Origin: Bemisia tabaci
Taxonomy: Eukaryota > Arthropoda > Insecta > Hemiptera > Aleyrodidae
Direction of reading: 5' to 3'
Assembly (NCBI RefSeq): GCF_918797505.1
Contig: NC_092800.1
Location: forward strand, 21,447,313-21,511,312
DNA: 64,000 bases
Below the pieces are notes generated by a model. It saw nothing but the letters and a program-made list of their open reading frames with translations, was not told where the DNA came from and ran no database searches. Both the position numbers and the translations under genes were made by a program. Below are positions 58,466-64,000 of the stretch, one piece after another; the stretch's first letter is position 1; each line of letters begins with the position of its first letter.

Positions 58466-59565
58466 CTGGAAAACAAGCCGTAGGGAAATGAGTAAACTAA
58501 CGAACGAGACACATGGTCAGGATTAATCTGAATTTTCAACTTGACGAGGAAGCAAATTCACCATGAATTGGCCAAAATTAAAAGATTTAAGGTCATACCT
58601 GGAGTGCATGAATGTCTCGATAAGGGTGTACATTGTGAGGTCACTTTACCATGACCAGCTGAAAAGGGAGGTGGCGGAGAATTCTTTGTAAGATGCCAGA
58701 ACCCTCTCTGTCAGTGTTGTTAAAATAGGTTTCATTATGCTCACTGAATTCCACCGACTAAGTCCACGTCAAATAAGTTTACGCACTTATTAACTATGAT
58801 AGAAGATCTGTCATCTTGAGTCTTCCATAGACTTAACATATAAAAGTGACGCCAGACAATCTTCTATGCAGTCCAGAAGTGCGTTAACTTATCTGGCATG
58901 AATTTTAGTGACCATTAACTATAACGGAAAATAGAGACGGTGCTTGGAGGCACTCTCCTTCTTTAACTCCTGACTTCAGTCAATAGTTTAAGGAATCTGA
59001 CAATATAGGATGTGGTTTCACCAGTGATGTGAGGAGCTTGTTATCATAAGCCTTGATGCATGGTGACCTTATCAAGAGACAAGTCTCTGACACAGGACGA
59101 AATACGCTGTATGTTACTAAGATAACCATAAGTACAAAACTTAATTTATCGAGGGATCAATTAAAATTTCTCAAGACATGACACCAGATCCTTAGGAAGA
59201 GAATTTTAGGAGCGACTTACTTTCTAAAATCGTCGATCAGCGATGAATGTCCTTCCGTTCCAAAACACATTTACCAATACATCAAGGGTTGGGAGCTCTT
59301 GAACCTACCATTTGCATTGCATTAGTTAACTTTGAGTAAATAATAAGAAACCAAATACATACTCTGAAAATTGTTGTTGGTAAAACCATTTAAATGAATA
59401 AAAACTAAAATGCTATAAAATAGGGTACACACTGACATATAACTTGATAAAAATGTAAACAAACGAGGCACCTGTGTGATAAGATGTTATCGTGTCTGAT
59501 CACCAGTTACCGCCCACAAGGCATCAGTGCAGCGCGCATTTTGAATTTTCACACATATTAGCGCC
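58466..59565. other. Region upstream of the TYSND1 coding start
   Basis: No conserved coding segment was recognised. It should contain the TYSND1 promoter and possibly an untranslated first exon, since the start codon follows an acceptor-like CAG. No core promoter motif was convincing. Confidence 0.35.
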
Positions 59566-59568
59566 TAC

Positions 59569-59760
59569 AAGACTGAATGAATACTTCACGCATTGCATCA
59601 AGACTGCATGAATACTTCAAGCATTGCATTAAACACAGTGCAGTCACTGCGGTCAGCGTGAAACGCATAGCGCCTACAAGACTGTAAGAATACTTCTCGC
59701 AGTGCGCCGATCACGGGGCGGTCTGCGCAGCGCGGCGGCGGAAGTTACAATTTTTAAACC
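59569..59760. repeat. Degenerate tandem repeat, GCGCCTACAAGACTG family
   Basis: Three diverged units begin at about 59569, 59608 and 59668 (GCGCCTACAAGACTG, ATGAATACTTCACGCATTGC) and are followed by a GC-rich GCGCAGCGCGGCGGCGG segment. The reverse complement of this unit forms the tandem pair at 13381-13480. Confidence 0.6.
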
Positions 59761-60234
59761 ACGTTTAAGTTTGTTCTTTAATAATTTTTTCGTTCATTTA
59801 TTATGAATGGAGGGCCTTGTCCGCACAGATGTAGGTTTACGGACCTTGACTTTCGCCTAATGTTCCGTGAAACGGCTTTCCCAAAAAGTGTGTCCAACAC
59901 GAGTAAACGCGTCTTATGCACCCCTCCCCCTCCGGCACGTTCACTTTATGGTTTCTATACTGATGTTTCAAAACGAATGAGAATGGGACGGCAAAATACA
60001 GGCGGTTCATGGGCGGCAATAAGTAGGTAAATCCGGCCCTGCTACATAGCGGTAGGATGAAACATCCAGGGAAATGTTGCGAAAATATCCTTTCCTGTCC
60101 TTTTGCCTTGGGATTTATCAGAGTTTCAACACGGCTTAATTCGATTGGCGTTGATGCACAGAAAGATTACATACTTTTGTAGCCCGACGTTAAAGTCTCC
60201 ATAAAGGAGTATGGAGAGTAGGAGCTATAACGAC

Positions 60235-60482
60235 GGTTGTAAGTCGGCAATCACATAACTCGGTTTGCGACGTCGCAGACTTCCTGTCATACTTCATTTT
60301 TTAAACGGAAAACTACTCAACGGCAATTCTTTAAAACTGCCGTGATTTTTCTTCTCTGTGCGAAGAAAAGTCTGCAAAAACTTCAAGGAATGATGTCAAT
60401 TCGTTCTCCTTAAAAAAAAATAACGTAGAGGCGGAGATTTTCATACACCGCAAACGAGTTATGTGATTGCCGACTTACACCA
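60235..60482. mobile_element. MITE, GGTGTAAGTCGGCAATCACA family, second copy
   Basis: The left end GGTTGTAAGTCGGCAATCAC (then ATAACTCG) and right end (CGAGTTATGTGATTGCCGAC, then TTACACC) are inverted. The interior shares AACTACTCAACGGCAATTCT and ATGATGTCAATTCGTTCTCC with other copies. No target duplication could be fixed. Confidence 0.7.
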
Positions 60483-60588
60483 TCGATATAGCTTTTATCT
60501 ATAAATTGATATTTCTAGCTGAAAGTCTTAAGAAATTAATATTCCCCCTTTTTCTTGTCTAGCAGTTCTCACGGAAGAAAATTCGGAA

Positions 60589-60605
60589 GGGGGGGGGGGG
60601 GGGGG
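60589..60605. repeat. Poly(G) run of about 17
   Basis: An uninterrupted G-run, preceded by ATTCGGAA. Its length is likely variable and uncertain in the assembly. Confidence 0.8.
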
Positions 60606-61259
60606 TCGAAACAATGAATGTGCCGGAAGTGGGGCAATTGGAGCATAACTTAATGATTTAGATCATTAATGTGAATCGTCTCTTGAGGGAAAGAAATCGA
60701 GTTTTTATTGAAGTTAAAATTAAACCCTCCTCTTAGTTAGTTTTTATCAGATAATAGTATCTGGTCATATATTCATAAACTGTGCCACACGCGGCTGCTG
60801 CAATCCAAGTAAAATCCTCCTTTTTTTTCTCTATGAGTGTCAATACAGCCGAAGTTAGGCGAGACAAATTCGGGCATAGAGAAAAAAAAGGGGGTGGTCG
60901 CGCATTTTATTTCGGGCATCTTCGATTTTGTTGATGACGTAGGTAGGTACGGACGGTTTTTATCATCGATTTTTTTTTTTTTTAAATGGTGTCGTTTATG
61001 GAAAAAAATTCACTCTTTAAAAAGTGTTAAAAATTAGTATATTTTGAGTTTATCTACGCAATTATAACGGACTTTATGGTTCTTTTCATGAAGTATGAAC
61101 CTCGAATTTCGGATTTTGCTGAAATATCGATGCCATATTGTACCTACCTACGTCGCGAGGTATAGAATCCTCAAGATGCCGACCACCTCATTTTTTTCTC
61201 TTTGCAGTTCGGGCTTCGTTGTTTAACTTTCCTTCGGAATCTAAACCACACCTCATTAC

Positions 61260-61690
61260 CAGCATAAAGCGGAGCATTGCGAGTTCACGCCTCACGCTAT
61301 TGCGCCTTCAATTTTTCAGATACAACAGGGACATTCATCAAGCACGAATAGTTGTATCTCCGCGCCGTCAACGCGCGTGCTTTCCCCCGCTCTATTTCCA
61401 CGTTTTATTGGTTCTGTTTCTCTTTTTTTCGGTGGTGTTACAAGGACTACGTGAGCGCAACACAGTCGAAGAAGATACTATATCAGGCCTCATTTTTCAA
61501 CTTACCTCCTGAATCTGAGAGAGCGACTCCTTGTTGGCAGCATTTTGAGCAGAACATTGCGAGTTCACGCCTCAAGCCATCGCGCCTTCAATTTTGCAGA
61601 CGCAACACGGACATCCATCAAGCACGAATAGTTGTATCTCTGCGCCGTCATCAATTGTGATTTCCCTTGCTCTGTTTCTATGTTATGTTG
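61260..61690. repeat. Two-copy tandem repeat, period about 280 bp
   Basis: GCGAGTTCACGCCTCA starts near 61279 and again near 61559. Both copies continue with GCGCCTTCAATTTT, CATCAAGCACGAATAGTTGT and ATCTCYGCGCCGTCA. Open frames across it are by-products of the repeat. Similar ATACAACTAT/GGATGTCC segments occur at 5340-5520 and near 16770. Confidence 0.65.
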
Positions 61691-61907
61691 TGCGCTTCGC
61701 GCCTTAGGCGTTAACGCTATGATTATTTATTGAGTATATTTTTATTGGTTTACTTAAAAAAAGAGAAAACAATGGAAGTAATGTTTGATAATCCTATTTA
61801 CTTCTCTGCCTTCGGCTCGCTGAGGAATCACGTCTTGAAATATTCTTTTTCGAGCATTAGTCACAGCAAGGGTATTCCTAGGCGCTGTTAAAACTGCGAA
61901 CTCTAAT

Positions 61908-62155
61908 GAGGGGCTTGGAGGACAAGGCGCATAAGTGTAGTTTTTGAAAAAATTGAGGTATTAATGATTCCAAGTAAAACTAGTCTTAATGCGTATTCTG
62001 TAAAGAATTCGCTCCCAAATTCCTATTTTTAAGCATTAAAAAGTCAGTTTGAACTTTTTTGCCGCCATAAGGATCCATGTGAATTCGAAACTTCAAACAC
62101 GTATTTCTCGAAATAGCAAAAACTGGACTTATGCACCTTGTCCTCCAAGCCCCTC
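61908..62155. mobile_element. MITE, GAGGGGCTTGG family, copy 2
   Basis: The ends GAGGGGCTTGGAGGACAAGG and the inverse are flanked by 4-bp direct repeats TAAT at 61904-61907 and 62156-62159. Copy 1 is at 14316-14566 with duplication ATTT, so the 4-bp target size is seen twice. Confidence 0.8.
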
Positions 62156-62159
62156 TAAT

Positions 62160-62757
62160 GAGTTGCGAAGTCATTCAATTTTCACACCTTGCTGACGCAC
62201 GTAATTTCGGCACTTATGGCCGGAGGCCATAGAATTCAGCACAACCATTATTTAGATTTCCTCTTGTCAATTAAACAGCCGCATTAGAGCGTGCCGATTG
62301 TACGGCAAATTTTGCTATTACAACTCCATACATCAGGGGAAGGAAAAGAAAACAGATTCAATCTGACAAACTTGGCCAGCAAAATTGCAACTTCATATTG
62401 CACTTTTCATTCGTCGGTCAGTCGGTCCGGAACTCGGTATGGTTTCTCGCGATTTTTAAAGTTCGAAATTTCTATTAGAATTTTGACGGGAAAAGTTGTT
62501 TCTAAGGAGTTAAATGAGGCAATGCGTTTTATGATATCTACATTTTTAAGTAGTAGTTTAATGTGTCAGTATGATTGATGCTACACACCATGTTAAAATG
62601 TTGAGTATTCATCCCGTATTGGTAACAAAAATACGCGTTATATATTCCAAATGCATATTTTTTCAAAGTAAACTCCTGATCGCTAAGTACTAGATGCTTT
62701 TTCAATTCATTTTCAATCGTACGGCGAAGAGGGTAGGAGGTTATCGCATAGTTAAAA
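62160..62757. other. Stretch without recognised features
   Basis: Short open frames only, none with protein-like conservation I recognise. No repeat structure was seen apart from the neighbouring elements. Confidence 0.4.
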
Positions 62758-63004
62758 GTGGAAAAACAAGGAGGGAAAACGGGAAACAAGGCTTAAATAC
62801 ACAATAAATAAAAACCGAGACGTTTCGACTCACAACTGAGTCATTTTCAGTCGGAAATACAATAAAAATTTTAAAAAAAAATTGTTTAAATTTATATTGT
62901 ATTTCCGACTGAAAATGACTCACTTGTGAGTCGAAACGTCTCAGTTTTATTTATTAATTGTGTATTTTAGCCTTATTTCCCGTTTTTCCCCCTTGTTTTT
63001 CCAC
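62758..63004. mobile_element. Foldback element with hammerhead-like arms (247 bp)
   Basis: GTGGAAAAACAAGGAGGGAA at the left is mirrored by the right end, and almost the whole 247 bp is self-complementary around an AT-rich loop. Each arm, read outward from the loop, contains CTGAAAATGACTCA...TGAGTCGAAACGTC, a small inner hairpin flanked by CTGA and GAAAC. That layout resembles a type I hammerhead core (CTGANGA ... GAAA) but with A in place of the essential G. No clear target duplication was found. Confidence 0.6.
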
Positions 63005-63690
63005 TGTTATCATAATCTCGGGCTGCTCTTAAAAATTTGTATTTGAAAGGTTTACCGTGCTCTCTTAAACTCACAAAGTAAATTGTGCTGTTTAAATGAG
63101 TTATTTTGTTAACAAAAATGTATAATAATCTGTGCTTAAAGGCGTTATAAAGAAAATTATCTCAGTATTATAATTTATAAAATTTAAAACAATTGTCAAC
63201 CAAGTTTTCTGACTGAGGAGTTCAAGACAGGATACTAGCTTGGTTTTTAAAAAATTTATTTCGTCCCGAGGTATGTAGTTTCATTCATCTCGACGATGAT
63301 TTATTCCGTGATATCTATAGATTACTCGCTCCCTCCAATCCTCATCACTTAATGGAAGCAGTCAAAAGCCTCATCCTGAAAGAATCCAAGATTGATTAGG
63401 ATGCGTGAATGCCGATTGTCTCTAATAACACGTTCCCTCCAGATGATATCAGAGGCTCCAGAAAAAGCCCCGGATAATTTCAGAGTTGATTTTCAATCGT
63501 GGCAAGTCTAGTCTCAACGCAAATAGGATTCGTTAAAATACGGAGGTGTTTCTTGATCCCGCGAATTTGACGTCGTAACACGATTGTATGTAAAATAACT
63601 ACCGCCATACCATCGAAAGAGATTAGGTGTAGACTCATTAAGTCTGAGGAAAATTTACGACTGTAGATGAATATTGAGGAAAAAGTTTGA
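63005..63690. other. Stretch without recognised features
   Basis: AT-rich sequence with no convincing coding frame, inverted repeat or RNA gene identified by eye. Confidence 0.35.
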
Positions 63691-63693
63691 AGT

Positions 63694-63760
63694 AGGTTGT
63701 CGGGAGTCGAACCTCGAGACTCTAAGCCTCTGATCTCACCATCCTAAGTGATGGGGTCTT
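63694..63760 (-). ncRNA. tRNA-like head of a possible SINE
   Basis: On the - strand GGTTCGACTCC (63703-63713) is an exact polymerase III box B. It is preceded about 35 bases upstream by an A-box-like GGATGGTGAGATCAGAGGC. A full cloverleaf cannot be formed because no sequence pairs with the GACAACC expected for the acceptor stem, so it is not a functional tRNA. A tRNA-derived SINE is the likeliest explanation; its end was not located. Confidence 0.35.
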
Positions 63761-64000
63761 TGGAGAGGTGTTCAGTTATTCCCACGGTTTTGGTGATTTT
63801 CAAGGGTTCGCGATTAATCCTGATAAAATTCAAGTACGTTTGTGCGGAGTCTGAAATTTTAATTTGGAATCGACTTTAATCTGGAACTAACTCAACGGAC
63901 GCAAGCATTTGAGGGAGGGCAGCATTTAGACGGAAGCACGCACTGTTCAAGATGGGGTGAGTACAGACTACACACATCATATTTTACTGGCAATGTTTCC

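Noticed and set aside
61138..61660. Open frames of 102-124 residues over the 280-bp tandem repeat
   Set aside because: The frames follow the repeat, have no known domain, and the second unit carries a stop between the copies.

Overview
The window is nuclear DNA from an insect, most likely a hemipteran. The reasons are intron-containing genes, an Osiris-family gene (an insect-restricted family), and a dense set of small DNA transposons typical of insects. A whitefly-like source is only a guess. There is no bacterial gene organisation, operon or CRISPR array.

Layout. (1) 1-15.7 kb: one Osiris-type secreted/membrane gene on the + strand, three exons, with a 12-kb second intron filled by nested mobile elements. 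The main one is a 5.7-kb element with Transib-type ends and a CGGCG target duplication. It contains a long-inverted-repeat element carrying a broken gene for a nuclease-like, cysteine-rich protein. (2) 15.7-19.6 kb: intergenic, MITE remnants and microsatellites. (3) 19.66-38.54 kb, - strand: a 19-exon gene for condensin-2 subunit G2 (NCAPG2), with an unusual ~470-residue charged N-terminal extension made of four ~95-residue repeats. Its introns hold a probable mitochondrial ND2 fragment, two hAT-type MITEs and a piggyBac-type MITE. (4) 39.32-45.05 kb, + strand: complete PIGU (GPI transamidase subunit), seven exons, head to head with NCAPG2. (5) 46.32-58.47 kb, - strand: TYSND1-like peroxisomal processing protease, seven coding exons, tail to tail with PIGU. 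Its third intron contains a ~5.9-kb imperfect palindrome built from an inverted duplication of a mariner-type (DD41D) transposon and its flank. (6) 58.5-64 kb: gene-poor, tandem repeats, MITEs, a foldback element with a degenerate hammerhead-like core, and a tRNA-like SINE head.

The three conserved genes are unrelated housekeeping genes (chromosome condensation, GPI anchoring in the ER, peroxisomal matrix protein processing). All reported coding exons join in consistent reading phase at GT/AG sites, giving about 319, 1715, 430 and 530 residues for the Osiris, NCAPG2, PIGU and TYSND1 models. Exon models were made by eye from splice signals and remembered family similarity; no database search was run.
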